Source: Orbaceae bacterium ESL0727
GTDB lineage: Bacteria; Pseudomonadota; Gammaproteobacteria; Enterobacterales; Orbaceae
Assembly: GCA_029433345.1 (NCBI GenBank)
Contig: JAQTHY010000002.1
Span: 85,803-149,802 of the forward strand
Reading direction: 5' to 3'
DNA: 64,000 bases
Of the stretch, positions 29,466 through 41,355 are shown piece by piece. Position 1 is the stretch's first letter, and each line of letters begins with the position of its first letter. The translations under genes and the position numbers were made by a program. The notes beneath the pieces are model-generated. The model saw only the letters and a program-made list of their open reading frames with translations. It was not told the origin of the DNA and ran no database searches.

Positions 29466-30315
29466 AGATCTGGATAAAGATGTTTTTGATACAGATCGGT
29501 TTAATACCGATCGATCCAATACCACTAGTACAGACAGTCAAGAAGCGGAGCCACTTTCGGATGTGATGGATCGCATTGCGGCAAGTTCTAAAGCTTCATT
29601 AGATAAATATATGCCGATTAAATTGGCGCAAGCCATTGCATCGCCGATTTTCCCTGAGCTTGATAGTCAGCTCCGTTCAGGTCGCCATATTGGTATTGAC
29701 GAATTAGATAACCACGCTTTTTTGATGGATTTTCAGCGCGAACTGGAACAGTTTTATCAACGTTATAATGTCGAATTAATTCGTGCGCCTGAAGGCTTCT
29801 TTTATCTCCGTCCGCGCTCTACAACGCTAATTCCACGATCAGTATTATCTGAATTGGATATGCTAGTTGGTAAAGTGCTGTGCTACCTTTATTTGAGTCC
29901 AGAACGGTTGGCCCATGAAGGCATTTTTACCTTACAAGAATTATTTGACGAATTACTCTCGCTAGCGGACGAAACGAAATTACTCAAATTAGTGAATCAA
30001 CGCTCAACAGGATCAGATTTAGATCGTCAAAAACTGTTTGATAAAGTCAAAACAGCGGTTAACCGTTTGCGCCGATTAGGCATGCTCTTTTTTATCGTGG
30101 GTAATGACGGCCGATCTGATAGTAGTCGTTATGACAATAACCGTTTCCGCATTAATGAAGCAATTTTCCGCTTTGGCGCAGATGTGCGTAGTAGCGATGA
30201 TGCAAAAGAAGCACAATTACGCCTGATTCGTGATGGTGAAGCGATTAAGATCGAATCCTCACTCAGTTTGGATGATGCACCACAAGATGATGATGCGAAT
30301 GAGGAGACAGAATAA
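29446..30315 (+). CDS. mukE: Chromosome partition protein MukE with N-terminal extension
   Basis: MukE dimers bridge MukF to the MukB heads. The 289-aa product is longer than E. coli MukE (about 234 aa). Conserved sequence begins at [14 protein letters not shown] (about residue 57), preceded by about 46 extra residues rich in Asp, Ser and Thr. The rest ([41 protein letters not shown]) is near identical to E. coli, with a small Asp/Ser insertion near 215-225. The ATG at 29446 has AAGG 9 bp upstream and gives the usual MSS start; an in-frame ATG at 29425 is less likely. Confidence 0.93.
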   Translation: MSSIYTKDLDKDVFDTDRFNTDRSNTTSTDSQEAEPLSDVMDRIAASSKASLDKYMPIKLAQAIASPIFPELDSQLRSGRHIGIDELDNHAFLMDFQRELEQFYQRYNVELIRAPEGFFYLRPRSTTLIPRSVLSELDMLVGKVLCYLYLSPERLAHEGIFTLQELFDELLSLADETKLLKLVNQRSTGSDLDRQKLFDKVKTAVNRLRRLGMLFFIVGNDGRSDSSRYDNNRFRINEAIFRFGADVRSSDDAKEAQLRLIRDGEAIKIESSLSLDDAPQDDDANEETE

Positions 30316-30316
30316 G

Positions 30317-33300
30317 ATGGTAGAACAAACGATGCCCGAAGATAATGTAATTGTGCCAGACGAGATGGATATTAAGCGTGTTGAGCAACCTGCACAACGC
30401 AATGATAAATTGGATCAAGAAGTGAGTCCTAAACAGACGAGTGAACCGTATGGCGAATTTGAAAATGGACAAGATGATGAAGATGGTGCAGCTAAACAGG
30501 CAATGACTATGTTGGATAACCATACCGCAACTGTTCATGCTCCGACTATGATTGATCATGGTAAATTGATCGATCATGGTAAATTTCACTCATTAACCTT
30601 AATTAATTGGAACGGTTTTTTTGCCCGTACATTTGATCTCGATCATCTGGTCACAACGTTATCGGGTGGTAATGGTGCTGGTAAATCAACAACCATGGCC
30701 GCTTTTGTCACAGCCTTAATTCCTGATTTGACCTTATTGCATTTCCGAAATACAACTGAAGCGGGTGCGACGTCGGGATCACGTGATAAAGGCTTACATG
30801 GCAAATTAAAACCGGGTGTCTGTTATTCGCTACTGGATGTGGTTAATTCGCGTAACCAACGCATCATCTGTGGTGTTCGTTTACAGCAAGTGGCCGGGCG
30901 AGATAAAAAAGTAGATATCAAACCTTTTTTTATTCAAGGATTATCGGTCAATATTACGCCAACTGAAATTGTCACTGAAAGAATCAATGAAAAACAAGTC
31001 CGTATTTTATCACTTACTGAGCTGAAAGATAAACTAGATACGATAGATGGTATTGTCTTTAAACAATTTAATTCGATTACCGATTATCACGCTGTAATGT
31101 TTGATTTCGGTATTTTACCGAAACGGTTGCGATCGGCATCTGATCGCAGTAAATATTATCGCCTGCTAGAAGCCTCACTTTATGGTGGTATTTCCAGTGC
31201 CATTACGCGCTCTTTGCGGGACTATTTGTTACCCGAAAATAGCGGTGTGCGAAAAGCGTTCCAAGATATGGAATCCGCACTGCGTGAAAATCGGATGACA
31301 TTAGAAGCGATTCGGGTAACCCAGTCTGATCGGGATCTCTTTAAACATCTCATCACGCAATCGACTGACTATGTTGCTGCTGATTATATGCGTCATGCGA
31401 ATGAAAGACGTGTAAACATTGAAGCGGTGCTAGGATTACGGCGTGATCTGTTTAAAACGCAAGAACAACTATTGGGCAACCAGTATCGCCAAGTCGATAT
31501 GTCTAAAGCGTTGCAAGAATATCAAGAGTCTCAAAGTGGTTTAGAAACCGATCTGCAAGCAGCGAGTGATCATCTTAATTTAGTGCAGACCGCATTGCGC
31601 GAACAAGAAAAAATCGGTCGTTATCAAGCTGATCTCGATGAATTGAGCATTAAGCTTGAAGAACAGAATGAAGTGGTACTCGAAGCCCAAGAACAGTATC
31701 AAGCTTGTCGTGAAAAAGCGCAAGAAACAGAACAAGAAGTCGACGAGATCAAAACGCAGCTTGCCAATTATCAGCAAGCGCTTGATGTACAGCAAACTCG
31801 CGCTATCCAATATCAGCAAGCTTTACAAGCATTAAAAAATGCCCAAACGCTTTGTCAACTACCTGATCTAAGTGTTGCAAATATAGAAGAGTATGTGGCC
31901 GATTTTACTAAACGGCAACAGACTATTACCGAACAAGTGTTAGCGTTAGAACAGACATTAAGTGTTGCGGATGCTGCTGCTCATCAGTTCGATCGGGCTT
32001 ATCAATTAGTGGTTAAATTAGTGGGCGATGTTGCGCGCAGTGAAGCGTGGCAATCAGCTAAAGACGCACTGCGCGAATGGCCGTCACACTGTTATCAAGC
32101 TGAAAAAGCGGCACAGTTACAACTGCAACTTGATGAACTCGAACAACGCTTGTTAGAACAAAAAGATGCGCAATCATTACTTAATCAATTTTGTAAACGC
32201 ATTGGTCGCCATATCGATTATGATGAGTTAGACGATTTACAACAAGAATTAGAACTCAAGTTAGATGAAAGTGCACAAAGTGCCGCAGAATCAAGTGAAA
32301 AACGGATTGTATCGCGTCAAGAACTGGAACAAATTCAGGCGAAAATAGCCGAATGTCGTCAAAAAGCACCGCAATGGCTTAAAGCGCAAGATGCGTTAAC
32401 AACATTACAGGATCAATCAGGCGAAAACTTCAACGATAGCCAAATGGTGACGCGCTATATGCAGAAGTTACTTGAGCAGGAGAGGGGATTAACCACTGAG
32501 CGCGATAAAATTAGTGTGAGACGTAGTCAGCTTGATCAACAGATCGAACAACTAAACCAACCTAGTGGTGTTGATGATGGTCGATTATCGTCATTAGCTG
32601 AGCGTTTTAATGGTGTATTACTTTCTGAAATTTATGAAGATGTGACCATTGATGATGCGCCTTACTTTTCGGCACTTTATGGTCCAGCACGGCAAGCTAT
32701 TGTGGTTCCCGATTTAGCACAGGTCAAAGCGCAATTAGAAACGCTAACCAATAGTGACGAGGATTATCCTGAAGATATCTATTTTATTGAAGGTGATCCC
32801 TCATCATTCGATGACAGTGTGTTTGATTGTGAAGAGCTTAATAAAGCTGTTCTCGTCAAAACGGGTGATCGGCAGTGGCGATTTTCACATTTCCCTGCAG
32901 TACCTTTATTTGGGCGCGCCGCACGCGAACAACATTTAGAAAAACTATCTGCAGAACGGGATATTCTACACGAACGCTATGCGACACTCTCGTTTGATCT
33001 ACAAAAATTACAACGATTAGAACAGAATCTTAGCCAGTTTATTGGGCAGTTTTTATCAATTGCCTTTGATGCCGATCCTGAAACGCAAGCACAACAATTA
33101 GCTGTAAGACGTAGCGAAATTGAGCGGCTGTTAAGTTCCCAAGAAGGCATTGATACACAAAATCAGCAGCAGGTTGCCAATTGTAAAGATCAATTAAACA
33201 TGGTCAATAAGCTGATTGCTCAGTTGCATCTCTTGGCTGATGACGATCTGGCTAATCGGGTTGATGATTTGCGCGAACAGACTACTGTCGCACAAGAATC

Positions 33301-34999
33301 TGCACAATATGTGAATCGTAATCGCCATGTGATCAGTGAACTCGAACCGATTTTGTCGGTATTACAAAGTGATCCGGAACAAATCGATGTCACACGTGAA
33401 CATTATGATGAGATAAAAAAATCACAACAAACTATTCGCAGTCAGTTATTTGCATTAACGGAAGTGATACAGCGACGTGCACATTTTAGTTATGCTGATT
33501 CGGCCAATATGTGGTCCGAAGATGGTTCATCTAAAAATGGTGATCTCAATGAACAATTGCGGACGAGATTAACGCTTGTTGAAGCAGAACGTGCGCAGGC
33601 GCGGGCGCAAATGCAGCAATATCAGGATAAATATAATCAATATAATCAAACGCTCGCGTCATTGAAAAGTGCGTATGATACTAAACATGACATGCTTACT
33701 GAATTGCATAAAGAAATAGAACAGATTGGTGTGAAAGCGGATGCGGCTACCGAAGAACGTGCACGCATACGTCGCGATGAGATGCATCAAAAACTGAATG
33801 ATAATCGTCAACAATGTTCATCATTAGATAAACAGATTATGATGTGCGAAAACGAAGTTGCCCAGTTGCAAAAACGACTCACACAAACATTGCGCGATTA
33901 TAAACAGGTTCGCAAGCAAGTTGTGCAAGCAAAAGCGGGCTGGTGCTTGGTTATGCGCTTAGTCAAAGATAATAGTGTTGAACGCCGTGTGCATCGTCGC
34001 GAACTTGCCTATTTGAGTGCGGATGAATTGCGATCAATGTCAGATAAAGCACTCGGTTCATTAAGATTGGCGGTTGCTGATAATGAACATTTACGTGATG
34101 TATTACGGTTGTCGGAAGATCCAAAACGACCAGAACGGAAAATTCAATTTTACATTGCTGTTTATCAACATCTGCGTGAACGAATTCGCCAAGATATTGT
34201 TAAAACGGATGATCCAATTGAAGCGATTGAACAGATGGAAATCGAATTATCGCGGCTGACCGAAGAGTTAACTGCACGAGAACAGCAACTGGCGATCAGC
34301 GCCAAAAGTGTTGCGAACATTATTCGTAAAACGATTCAACGTGAACAAAACCGTATCCGTATGTTAAATCAAGGTTTACAAGCGGTAGCATTTGGTCAAG
34401 TTAATGGTGTGCGTTTAAATGTTAATGTCCGCGAAGCGCACGCGTCGTTATTGACTGCATTGGCGGATGACCAAAATGAGCATCAAGATCTGTTTGCAAA
34501 TAATCAGATGACTTTCTCAGAAGCGTTAGCTAAGCTTTATCAAAGACTCAATCCGCATATCGATATGGGACAACGCACAGCACAAAATGTGGGTGAAGAG
34601 TTGCTTGATTATCGTAATTATCTCGAAATGGGCGTTGAAGTCAATCGAGGTGCCGATGGTTGGTTGCGTGCCGAAAGTGGTGCACTGTCAACTGGGGAAG
34701 CAATTGGTACTGGGATGTCTATTTTATTAATGGTAATCCAGAGTTGGGAAGAAGAGTCAAAACGGTTACGTAATAAAGAGATTTCGCCATGTCGTTTGCT
34801 CTTTTTAGATGAAGCTGCGCGTTTGGATGCGAAATCGATAGCAACACTATTTGAGCTGTGCGAAAAACTCGAAATGCAACTGATTATTGCCGCGCCAGAA
34901 AATATTAGTCCTGAAAAAGGAACGACCTATAAATTAGTACGTAAAGTTATCAATAACCAAGAATATGTGCATGTTGTAGGCTTGAAAGGTTTTGCTTGA
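30317..34999 (+). CDS. mukB: Chromosome partition protein MukB (SMC-like)
   Basis: SMC-like ATPase with a hinge and two long coiled coils. The product is 1560 aa against 1486 in E. coli. The conserved start ([16 protein letters not shown]) comes after about 83 extra acidic residues. Walker A is GGNGAGKST (K123); the C-terminal head has [10 protein letters not shown] and [11 protein letters not shown]. Coiled coils fill about 400-740 and 930-1330, flanking a hinge. Start choice: the ATG at 30317 has GAGGAG 10 bp upstream and begins 1 bp after mukE; the ATG at 30548 would give an E. coli-like start but has no ribosome site. Just after 30548 an 18-bp unit is duplicated ([12 protein letters not shown]). 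Confidence 0.95.
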   Translation: MVEQTMPEDNVIVPDEMDIKRVEQPAQRNDKLDQEVSPKQTSEPYGEFENGQDDEDGAAKQAMTMLDNHTATVHAPTMIDHGKLIDHGKFHSLTLINWNGFFARTFDLDHLVTTLSGGNGAGKSTTMAAFVTALIPDLTLLHFRNTTEAGATSGSRDKGLHGKLKPGVCYSLLDVVNSRNQRIICGVRLQQVAGRDKKVDIKPFFIQGLSVNITPTEIVTERINEKQVRILSLTELKDKLDTIDGIVFKQFNSITDYHAVMFDFGILPKRLRSASDRSKYYRLLEASLYGGISSAITRSLRDYLLPENSGVRKAFQDMESALRENRMTLEAIRVTQSDRDLFKHLITQSTDYVAADYMRHANERRVNIEAVLGLRRDLFKTQEQLLGNQYRQVDMSKALQEYQESQSGLETDLQAASDHLNLVQTALREQEKIGRYQADLDELSIKLEEQNEVVLEAQEQYQACREKAQETEQEVDEIKTQLANYQQALDVQQTRAIQYQQALQALKNAQTLCQLPDLSVANIEEYVADFTKRQQTITEQVLALEQTLSVADAAAHQFDRAYQLVVKLVGDVARSEAWQSAKDALREWPSHCYQAEKAAQLQLQLDELEQRLLEQKDAQSLLNQFCKRIGRHIDYDELDDLQQELELKLDESAQSAAESSEKRIVSRQELEQIQAKIAECRQKAPQWLKAQDALTTLQDQSGENFNDSQMVTRYMQKLLEQERGLTTERDKISVRRSQLDQQIEQLNQPSGVDDGRLSSLAERFNGVLLSEIYEDVTIDDAPYFSALYGPARQAIVVPDLAQVKAQLETLTNSDEDYPEDIYFIEGDPSSFDDSVFDCEELNKAVLVKTGDRQWRFSHFPAVPLFGRAAREQHLEKLSAERDILHERYATLSFDLQKLQRLEQNLSQFIGQFLSIAFDADPETQAQQLAVRRSEIERLLSSQEGIDTQNQQQVANCKDQLNMVNKLIAQLHLLADDDLANRVDDLREQTTVAQESAQYVNRNRHVISELEPILSVLQSDPEQIDVTREHYDEIKKSQQTIRSQLFALTEVIQRRAHFSYADSANMWSEDGSSKNGDLNEQLRTRLTLVEAERAQARAQMQQYQDKYNQYNQTLASLKSAYDTKHDMLTELHKEIEQIGVKADAATEERARIRRDEMHQKLNDNRQQCSSLDKQIMMCENEVAQLQKRLTQTLRDYKQVRKQVVQAKAGWCLVMRLVKDNSVERRVHRRELAYLSADELRSMSDKALGSLRLAVADNEHLRDVLRLSEDPKRPERKIQFYIAVYQHLRERIRQDIVKTDDPIEAIEQMEIELSRLTEELTAREQQLAISAKSVANIIRKTIQREQNRIRMLNQGLQAVAFGQVNGVRLNVNVREAHASLLTALADDQNEHQDLFANNQMTFSEALAKLYQRLNPHIDMGQRTAQNVGEELLDYRNYLEMGVEVNRGADGWLRAESGALSTGEAIGTGMSILLMVIQSWEEESKRLRNKEISPCRLLFLDEAARLDAKSIATLFELCEKLEMQLIIAAPENISPEKGTTYKLVRKVINNQEYVHVVGLKGFA

Positions 35000-35024
35000 T
35001 AAAGCGTTTTTGCGAAAAAATTAT

Positions 35025-35055
35025 CACCAACTGAATAGTCAGTTGGTGTAGTTTT
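35025..35055 (+). terminator. Terminator of mukFEB
   Basis: A perfect 10-bp stem (CACCAACTGA/TCAGTTGGTG) with an ATAG loop, followed by TAGTTTT, 25 bp past mukB. Confidence 0.8.
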
Positions 35056-35544
35056 ATTGGCCTAACTGGGTTATTTTTCCCGGCTATCTTCTCCAGTCTC
35101 TTCTTCTTTATTTTCCTCATTATTTTCGTCTATCTTTTCTGCTATCAAAAATAAAAATATAAAAACGTTTATTGGATGTTTCAGAACTAGTATACGTTTA
35201 TGTCAAATTTTTAAAATTTGCGACAAAATAAAAATTAAAATAATGGATAAAATTGGGTATCTAATATGACTATCTATTATTTTTTGTTATTCTTAAATAT
35301 TAGTTAAAAACATAACTTTACTGCTGTGCAAAATCTTTAAAAGTGATTGTTTTATTTGGATTATTGTTAGGGTGATTAGAGAAGTGAAAGCATGACTTTG
35401 CTGAAGCTGGTGGCTATATTCGTAAATAGTTATTAAGAATTAGTGTAAAATATTATACAATAACCCCATCTATGCTCATTACTAGGCAAAGTTAATGAGC
35501 GTGCACACATTAGTAGTCAACAGCATGACAGTGAGAGATAAATA
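35056..35544. other. Spacer between mukB and accD
   Basis: About 490 bp, very AT-rich. It contains copy C of the 34-bp element (35176-35209, minus) and presumably the accD promoter. No gene seen. Confidence 0.5.
35176..35209 (-). repeat. 34-bp intergenic element, copy C
   Basis: Third copy, inverted relative to A and B. On the minus strand it reads through ATAAACGTA and GTTCTGAAACAT; 30/34 positions match copy A. Confidence 0.65.
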
Positions 35545-36435
35545 ATGAGCTGGATTGAAAAAATTTTGAATAAAAATAATATCTCGTCAGATCATAAAAA
35601 GGCGAATATTCCGGGTGGCGTTTGGACTAAATGTAATAGTTGTGGTCAAGTGATTTATCAAGTCGAACTTGAACGCAATTTACAAGTCTGCCCAAAATGT
35701 GATCACCACATGCATATTCCTGCACGAGTACGTTTATATCGTTTTTTAGATGAAGGATCTGACAGTGAAATCGGTGCGGATTTAGCACCTAAAGATATCC
35801 TTAAATTCAAAGATACTAAAAAATATAAAGATCGCCTGCTTTCTGCACAAAAAGAGACGCATGAAAAAGATGCGATGGTGGTGATGAAAGGCACCTTAAT
35901 GGGAATCCCTGTTGTTACTGCTGCATTTGAATTTGCGTTTATTGGTGGTTCGATGTCGTCAGTGGTGGGGGCATTATTTGTCCGTGCTGCAGAACAAGCA
36001 ATTGCAGATAAATGTCCGCTAATCTGTTTTTCAACTAGTGGCGGTGCCCGTATGCAAGAGGCACTTTTTTCATTAATGCAGATGGCTAAAACCAGTGCGA
36101 TTTTAGCTAAAATGCAAGATGAAGGTTTACCTTATATTTCGGTGATGACGGATCCAACCATGGGCGGCGTATCCGCTAGTCTAGCCATGTTAGGGGATAT
36201 TAATATTGCTGAACCCAAAGCATTAATTGGTTTTGCCGGACCGCGCGTGATTGAACAGACAGTACGCGAAACATTACCAGAAGGCTTCCAACGCAGTGAA
36301 TTTTTATTAGAAAAAGGGGCGTTAGATATGATTGTTCATCGTAAAGATCTTCGTCCGAAAATCGCCAGTTTATTGGCAAAATTAATGAAATTACCCGATC
36401 CTTTTAATGAAATTGTGATCGATGAAACGGCTTAA
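35545..36435 (+). CDS. accD: Acetyl-CoA carboxylase carboxyltransferase beta subunit
   Basis: With AccA it forms the carboxyltransferase that makes malonyl-CoA for fatty acid synthesis. The 296-aa product has an N-terminal zinc ribbon (C30, C33, C49, C52) and a crotonase-fold domain with [40 protein letters not shown] and [11 protein letters not shown]. It opens the accD-folC-dedD-cvpA-purF run, the E. coli gene order. Confidence 0.97.
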   Translation: MSWIEKILNKNNISSDHKKANIPGGVWTKCNSCGQVIYQVELERNLQVCPKCDHHMHIPARVRLYRFLDEGSDSEIGADLAPKDILKFKDTKKYKDRLLSAQKETHEKDAMVVMKGTLMGIPVVTAAFEFAFIGGSMSSVVGALFVRAAEQAIADKCPLICFSTSGGARMQEALFSLMQMAKTSAILAKMQDEGLPYISVMTDPTMGGVSASLAMLGDINIAEPKALIGFAGPRVIEQTVRETLPEGFQRSEFLLEKGALDMIVHRKDLRPKIASLLAKLMKLPDPFNEIVIDETA

Positions 36436-36471
36436 TTAACCCTATAGCAACTAAGTATGTGAACGCCAAGT

Positions 36472-37791
36472 ATGCAAAAAACACGTGTACAACCACACAA
36501 TATTCCCAATGCCATGTCAGATCTAAACAGATGGCTTTGTTATTTAGAGCGAATTCATCCCACTACGATTGAATTAGGGCTAGCGCGAGTCAAAAAAGTG
36601 GCAGAGCGGATGGATCTTTTACAACCAGCACCTTATGTTTTTACTGTTGCTGGTACGAATGGTAAAGGTACAACTTGCCGTACGATTGAGATGATCCTTT
36701 TAGCGGCGGGATATCGCGTTGGTGTATACAGTTCGCCGCATTTATTGCGTTTTACAGAACGGGTGCGTATTAATAATTGTGAATCTACCGAACTGGCAAC
36801 AGTCAAATCATTTGACGCAATTGAACAACAACGTGGTGATATTTCGCTAACCTATTTTGAATATGGCACCTTATCGGCCCTTTATCAATTTAAGCAAGCC
36901 AATTTAGATGTTGTGATTTTAGAAGTCGGGCTTGGTGGGCGTTTAGATGCGACAAATATTGTAGATGAAAATATTGCGGTCATCACAACCATCGGTATTG
37001 ATCATATCGAATATTTAGGTAATACACGAGAAAGTATTGGTCGCGAAAAAGCGGGTATTTTCAAACCGAATTGTATTGCGGTGGTAGGGGAACCTGATAT
37101 ACCCGATACCATTTTAGCGACAGCTAAAGCAGTTAATTGTCCACTTTATGCGGTAAATCGTGATTGGTCATACCATGTTTGTGCCGGTGCTATTGCTACA
37201 CCAAATGAAACTGCACAACAGTGGGATTTCACAGCGGCCAATAAAACATACTATCATTTACCTATGCCACATTTACCCATTGGCAATGCCGCGACGGCAT
37301 TAGCTGCGCTAACTTACTCATCATTGACTATTTCACAAATGGCAATTGTCGCAGGCTTGCAGCAAGCAAGTTTGCCGGGTCGTTTACAACAGATAGGCGA
37401 AAACCCGTTAGTGATTCTAGATGTTGCTCATAATCCACATGCGGCGACCTACTTAAGCAATCAGCTAGCACGATTAAAAAAAGAGCAAAAATTAAAGACA
37501 AGTCGAATAGGGCTGGTTCGGATTGTGATCGGGATGCTGAAAGATAAAGATATTAAATCGACACTTTCTATATTACATAGCGATATGTGGTATTGTGCGT
37601 CATTATATGGTGAACGTGGTTGTGATGCGCAAGTTTTAGTTGATATATTACTTGATCAAGGTGTAACACAAGTCCAACAGTTTACTGATGTGCCAGCTGC
37701 TTTAGCTAAAGCAAAATTAGATGCTCAACCCGATGATATTATTGTCGTGTGTGGTTCATTCCATACGGTATCTGCCGTGCTGGGAAACTAA
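36472..37791 (+). CDS. folC: Bifunctional dihydrofolate/folylpolyglutamate synthase
   Basis: FolC adds glutamate to dihydropteroate and extends folate polyglutamate tails. The 439-aa product (422 in E. coli) has the P-loop VAGTNGKGTTCRT, YSSPHLLRFTERVRIN, SLTYFEYGTLSAL, GLGGRLDATNIV and a C-terminal domain with DVAHNPHAA and VVCGSFHTV. It lies 36 bp after accD. Confidence 0.95.
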   Translation: MQKTRVQPHNIPNAMSDLNRWLCYLERIHPTTIELGLARVKKVAERMDLLQPAPYVFTVAGTNGKGTTCRTIEMILLAAGYRVGVYSSPHLLRFTERVRINNCESTELATVKSFDAIEQQRGDISLTYFEYGTLSALYQFKQANLDVVILEVGLGGRLDATNIVDENIAVITTIGIDHIEYLGNTRESIGREKAGIFKPNCIAVVGEPDIPDTILATAKAVNCPLYAVNRDWSYHVCAGAIATPNETAQQWDFTAANKTYYHLPMPHLPIGNAATALAALTYSSLTISQMAIVAGLQQASLPGRLQQIGENPLVILDVAHNPHAATYLSNQLARLKKEQKLKTSRIGLVRIVIGMLKDKDIKSTLSILHSDMWYCASLYGERGCDAQVLVDILLDQGVTQVQQFTDVPAALAKAKLDAQPDDIIVVCGSFHTVSAVLGN

Positions 37792-37831
37792 AATTATCAT
37801 CTTAAGAAAGATAAAATAAACTATACCTAAT

Positions 37832-38455
37832 ATGCCAAATGTATCAAAAGTCACAAAAGTCACCAATCAACCAGTACGCAATAATAAAACTCGCAACCAG
37901 CTGGTTGGTTTAGCGACGTTACTATTTATTATTGCGGCTGTTTCGCCTTGGGTTGTGACAGATAAATCAAAACTACGCACACCCACAACACCTATTTTAA
38001 CGCCGTCTGTGATGAATGCACAAAATCAGCATGGCATAGCTGATAATGAAAATCATAATCACAACAGTAATAGTAATAATATCGCTAGCAGTAGTCCCCC
38101 TGATTCAGATATTCCTTATATTCCTAATACGGATGAGGGCGAGACACTTACCAACACCACTGTAGATCCTGAAGTTGCAGCTGCGTCGACCAGTAATAAC
38201 AATACCTTGCCAGTAGCTGATGGTAAAACCTATCTTATTCAGCTGGTTGCGTTAAAGAATCGACAAAAAATAGAAGAGCTGGTCGCCTTATTGCGCTTAA
38301 ATAGTTACGATGTTAAATTAATGCCCAAAAATCCTGCACCTGATCAGCTTGTTAAGTTGGTCATTGGTCCTTATGCGAAAAAAGAACAGGCAGAACAGGT
38401 AATTATTGATTTAAATAATTTAACTAAATTAAAAGGCATTATTGTGGCTAATTAA
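37832..38455 (+). CDS. dedD: SPOR-domain cell-division protein DedD
   Basis: The 207-aa product has a short cytoplasmic start, one membrane helix at about 25-43, a low-complexity Asn/Ser/Thr/Pro linker (about 55-125) and a C-terminal SPOR domain (about 130-207: YLIQLVALKNRQK, VKLVIGPYAKKEQAEQVI). SPOR domains bind glycan strands stripped of peptides at the division site. Its place between folC and cvpA matches E. coli dedD, although the linker is unalignable. Confidence 0.9.
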   Translation: MPNVSKVTKVTNQPVRNNKTRNQLVGLATLLFIIAAVSPWVVTDKSKLRTPTTPILTPSVMNAQNQHGIADNENHNHNSNSNNIASSSPPDSDIPYIPNTDEGETLTNTTVDPEVAAASTSNNNTLPVADGKTYLIQLVALKNRQKIEELVALLRLNSYDVKLMPKNPAPDQLVKLVIGPYAKKEQAEQVIIDLNNLTKLKGIIVAN

Positions 38456-38501
38456 CATGTATAGCTAAATAAAGATAATTAACTAATGACGGGCATTGAT
38501 A

Positions 38502-38987
38502 ATGAATTGGGTTGATTTTACTATTATTGGCGTAATTGCTTTTTCAGCGTTAGCGAGTATCGTACGGGGATTTGTCAAAGAAGCCTTGTCTCTCATCAGT
38601 TGGATCTTGGCCTTTTTTGTCGCCAGTCACTTTTATTATCGTATTACCACTTATTTAACCTATTTTGATAGCGAACTTGTACGCAATGCTGCCGCAATGG
38701 CGATTTTATTTATTGCAACGTTGTTAGTCGGTTCGATTGTGAACTATGTTATTGGCGAGCTCGTGCAAAAAACAGGATTATCGGGTACTGATAGGGTATT
38801 AGGGGTCTGTTTCGGAATTTTAAGGGGTATTTTAGTCGTCGCTGCAGTACTTTTCTTTGTGGATACTTTTACTCCTTTATCCAAAAGTCAATCGTGGGCA
38901 GATTCAAAACTGATTCCCCATTTCCATTTCTTGATTAGCTGGTTTTTTGATTATTTACAAAGTACCTCTTCATTTTTAATGCACTAA
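38502..38987 (+). CDS. cvpA: CvpA family inner-membrane protein
   Basis: The 161-aa protein has four membrane helices and is very like E. coli CvpA: IRGFVKEALSLISWILAFFVASH, ELVRNAAAMAILFIATL, KTGLSGTDRVLGVCFGILRG and WFFDYLQSTSSFL. It is needed for colicin V export in E. coli and helps envelope stress tolerance; its molecular action is unclear. A TTG two codons upstream is in frame, but the ATG at 38502 fits the family. It is 60 bp before purF. I saw no PurR operator. Confidence 0.93.
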   Translation: MNWVDFTIIGVIAFSALASIVRGFVKEALSLISWILAFFVASHFYYRITTYLTYFDSELVRNAAAMAILFIATLLVGSIVNYVIGELVQKTGLSGTDRVLGVCFGILRGILVVAAVLFFVDTFTPLSKSQSWADSKLIPHFHFLISWFFDYLQSTSSFLMH

Positions 38988-39047
38988 TCGGTGCATTAAT
39001 TCTTTTTGGACCATGTATTAGTGGTGTGATCAAATTTGGAGTAAGTT

Positions 39048-40580
39048 ATGTGTGGTGTAGTTGGAATTGTTGGGTGTGATGCGGTTAATCAATCAATCTA
39101 TGATGCATTAACTGTTTTACAGCATCGTGGCCAAGATGCAGCAGGTATTGTCACGATTGATAAACAAAATTACTTTCGTTTGCGAAAAGCGAATGGATTA
39201 GTGAAAGATGTTTTTCAAGATCACCATATGCAACGCTTGCAAGGTAATTTAGGTATCGGTCATGTTCGCTACCCAACGGCAGGCAGTTCTAGTCCATCTG
39301 AAGCACAACCTTTTTATGTCAATTCACCTTATGGTATCGCACTTGCGCATAATGGTAATTTAACGAATACCGAATATTTGCGTAATGAAATTTTTAAACA
39401 TGCACGTCGCCATGTGAACACGCGTTCCGATTCAGAAGTATTACTAAATATTTTTGCCAGTGAACTGGATAAATTTCCTACCTATCCATTAACCGCGGAA
39501 AATATCTTTGCAGCAGTACACAACGTACATAAAATGATTCATGGCGCTTATGCATGCGTAGCCATGATTATTGGCCATGGATTGGTCGCTTTCCGTGATC
39601 CATTTGGTATTCGTCCATTGGTTATTGGTAAACGTGTGGTAAATGATCCAATAACCGGTGAAGCTAAAACTGAATATATGGTCGCTTCAGAAAGTGTCGC
39701 ACTTGATATTTTAGATTTTGAATTGATACGTGATATTGCACCTGGCGAAGCTGTTTATATTACGCAATCGGGTGAGTTTTATTCGAGTCAATGTGCGGAT
39801 AATCCAAAAAATTATCCTTGTATTTTTGAATATGTCTATTTTGCGCGTCCAGATTCATTTATGAATGGTGTATCTGTCTATCAAGCTCGCATTTTAATGG
39901 GGCAAAAACTTGGGAAAAAAATTGCCCGTGAATGGCATGATATTGATATCGATGTTGTCATTCCGATTCCGGAAACATCTTGCGATGCTGCGTTAGAAAT
40001 CGCCCGCATTTTGAATAAACCGTATCGCCAAGGATTTGTAAAAAATCGCTATATTGGTCGTACCTTTATTATGCCCGGACAAAGTGCGCGTAAACGTTCT
40101 GTACGTCGAAAATTAAATGCCAATCGGATTGAATTTGCGGGTAAGAATGTTTTATTGGTTGATGATTCGATTGTAAGGGGAACCACATCCCAAGAAATTT
40201 TGGAGATGGTCCGATCTGTAGGGGCAAAGAAGGTCTATTTAGCGTCTGCTGCGCCTGAAGTCCGTCATCCTAATGTTTATGGTATCGATATGCCAGTTGC
40301 CAGCGAATTAATAGCTTATCATCACACTGTGGATGAAATTGCACAACAGATTGGTGCTGATAAACTTATTTTCCAAGATTTACAGGATTTGATCGATTCA
40401 GTACGTGAGCAAAACCCCGTACTACAACATTTTGATTGTTCGGTATTTGATGGCCACTATGTTACAGATGATGTTGATGACAGTTATCTGCTATCTTTAG
40501 AACGCAAGCGGAATGAAAGTCAAAAAACGTTGTTAGGTAAAGAGTCAGAAAATCTGGAACTTTACAACGAAGGGCAATAG
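39048..40580 (+). CDS. purF: Amidophosphoribosyltransferase
   Basis: PurF catalyses the first committed step of purine synthesis, PRPP plus glutamine to phosphoribosylamine. The 510-aa product (505 in E. coli) starts MCGVVGIVG, so Cys2 becomes the N-terminal nucleophile of the glutaminase domain; [11 protein letters not shown] and RSDSEVLLN follow. The phosphoribosyltransferase domain has the PRPP loop [18 protein letters not shown] lies 7 bp before the ATG. Confidence 0.97.
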   Translation: MCGVVGIVGCDAVNQSIYDALTVLQHRGQDAAGIVTIDKQNYFRLRKANGLVKDVFQDHHMQRLQGNLGIGHVRYPTAGSSSPSEAQPFYVNSPYGIALAHNGNLTNTEYLRNEIFKHARRHVNTRSDSEVLLNIFASELDKFPTYPLTAENIFAAVHNVHKMIHGAYACVAMIIGHGLVAFRDPFGIRPLVIGKRVVNDPITGEAKTEYMVASESVALDILDFELIRDIAPGEAVYITQSGEFYSSQCADNPKNYPCIFEYVYFARPDSFMNGVSVYQARILMGQKLGKKIAREWHDIDIDVVIPIPETSCDAALEIARILNKPYRQGFVKNRYIGRTFIMPGQSARKRSVRRKLNANRIEFAGKNVLLVDDSIVRGTTSQEILEMVRSVGAKKVYLASAAPEVRHPNVYGIDMPVASELIAYHHTVDEIAQQIGADKLIFQDLQDLIDSVREQNPVLQHFDCSVFDGHYVTDDVDDSYLLSLERKRNESQKTLLGKESENLELYNEGQ

Positions 40581-40658
40581 CTGTTGTCATTTTGTGATTA
40601 ACAGTCATTTCGACTATCCTCTCACTCGGCGATCTTACCACTAACACAAGATATTCTG

Positions 40659-40681
40659 CTTGAAGAGGATCCCTCTTCAAG
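40659..40681. other. Stable hairpin downstream of purF
   Basis: A perfect 10-bp stem (CTTGAAGAGG/CCTCTTCAAG) with an ATC loop, 79 bp past purF. There is no U-run on the plus strand, so it may be a 3' processing barrier rather than an intrinsic terminator. Confidence 0.55.
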
Positions 40682-41355
40682 ATGTCAAAAATCACTAATA
40701 AATCATAGATAATCGTTATAACACTTCTTCTCTTTTTCCCATTTTATTGACGACATTCAACGGAATAAAGTTCATTTTTCAAAGAATAACAACTTTCTGA
40801 CATAAATATAATTAATGTCATGAAAAATGACAAATAAAAAACATTACGTCATTATAGTTAAAATTCGTATAAATTTTGATCTAATTTTCTTGCTAATTGT
40901 TTATATAACTGTATGTAATATAAATATATTTTTTTATTAACAAAAAAAATATCAAAAAAGAGATAAAAAAATTTTCAAAAATGACTTTTTTGTAATACAA
41001 TTCTCACTGTTTTTCCTCACAACGTAATGTAAAGTTTTGTAAAGATGAGTTGTGTTGATAAAAGAAAAGCAAAAAAGGCTATTTTTAAGAGAAAAATGAC
41101 TTACTAGATAAACTGATTATAATCAATAAGTTATTTTATATTTATACAAAAATAAAACTAGCTAAATAAAAAATGACTTGCTATTTCGTAAATTATCAGT
41201 AAAATTTATGTAAATTATATGTAATGTTTTAATAATATTAGTAAGTTTCAAATAATAAAAAGTTAACAAATTAGTCATATTTATAACAATAAGAAATAAA
41301 TAGATATAACCATATTGTTACGCAATTAAATGAGAAGATATAAGGGACAATTAAG
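40682..41355. other. Long AT-rich leader upstream of the inverse autotransporter
   Basis: About 675 bp, strikingly AT-rich, with no ORF of interest. AAAAATGAC occurs four times (40823, 40977, 41092, 41169). Such AT content is typical of H-NS-bound regulatory DNA. AAGGGA ahead of the ATG serves as ribosome site for the next gene. Confidence 0.5.

Noticed and set aside
30263..30589. 108-aa His-rich minus-strand ORF opposite the mukE/mukB junction
   Set aside because: The His runs are simply the complement of GATGAT-type codons encoding acidic residues in MukE and MukB.
38456..39047. PurR operator before cvpA or purF
   Set aside because: E. coli has one at cvpA-purF, but I could not find a sequence like ACGCAAACGTTTGCGT here.
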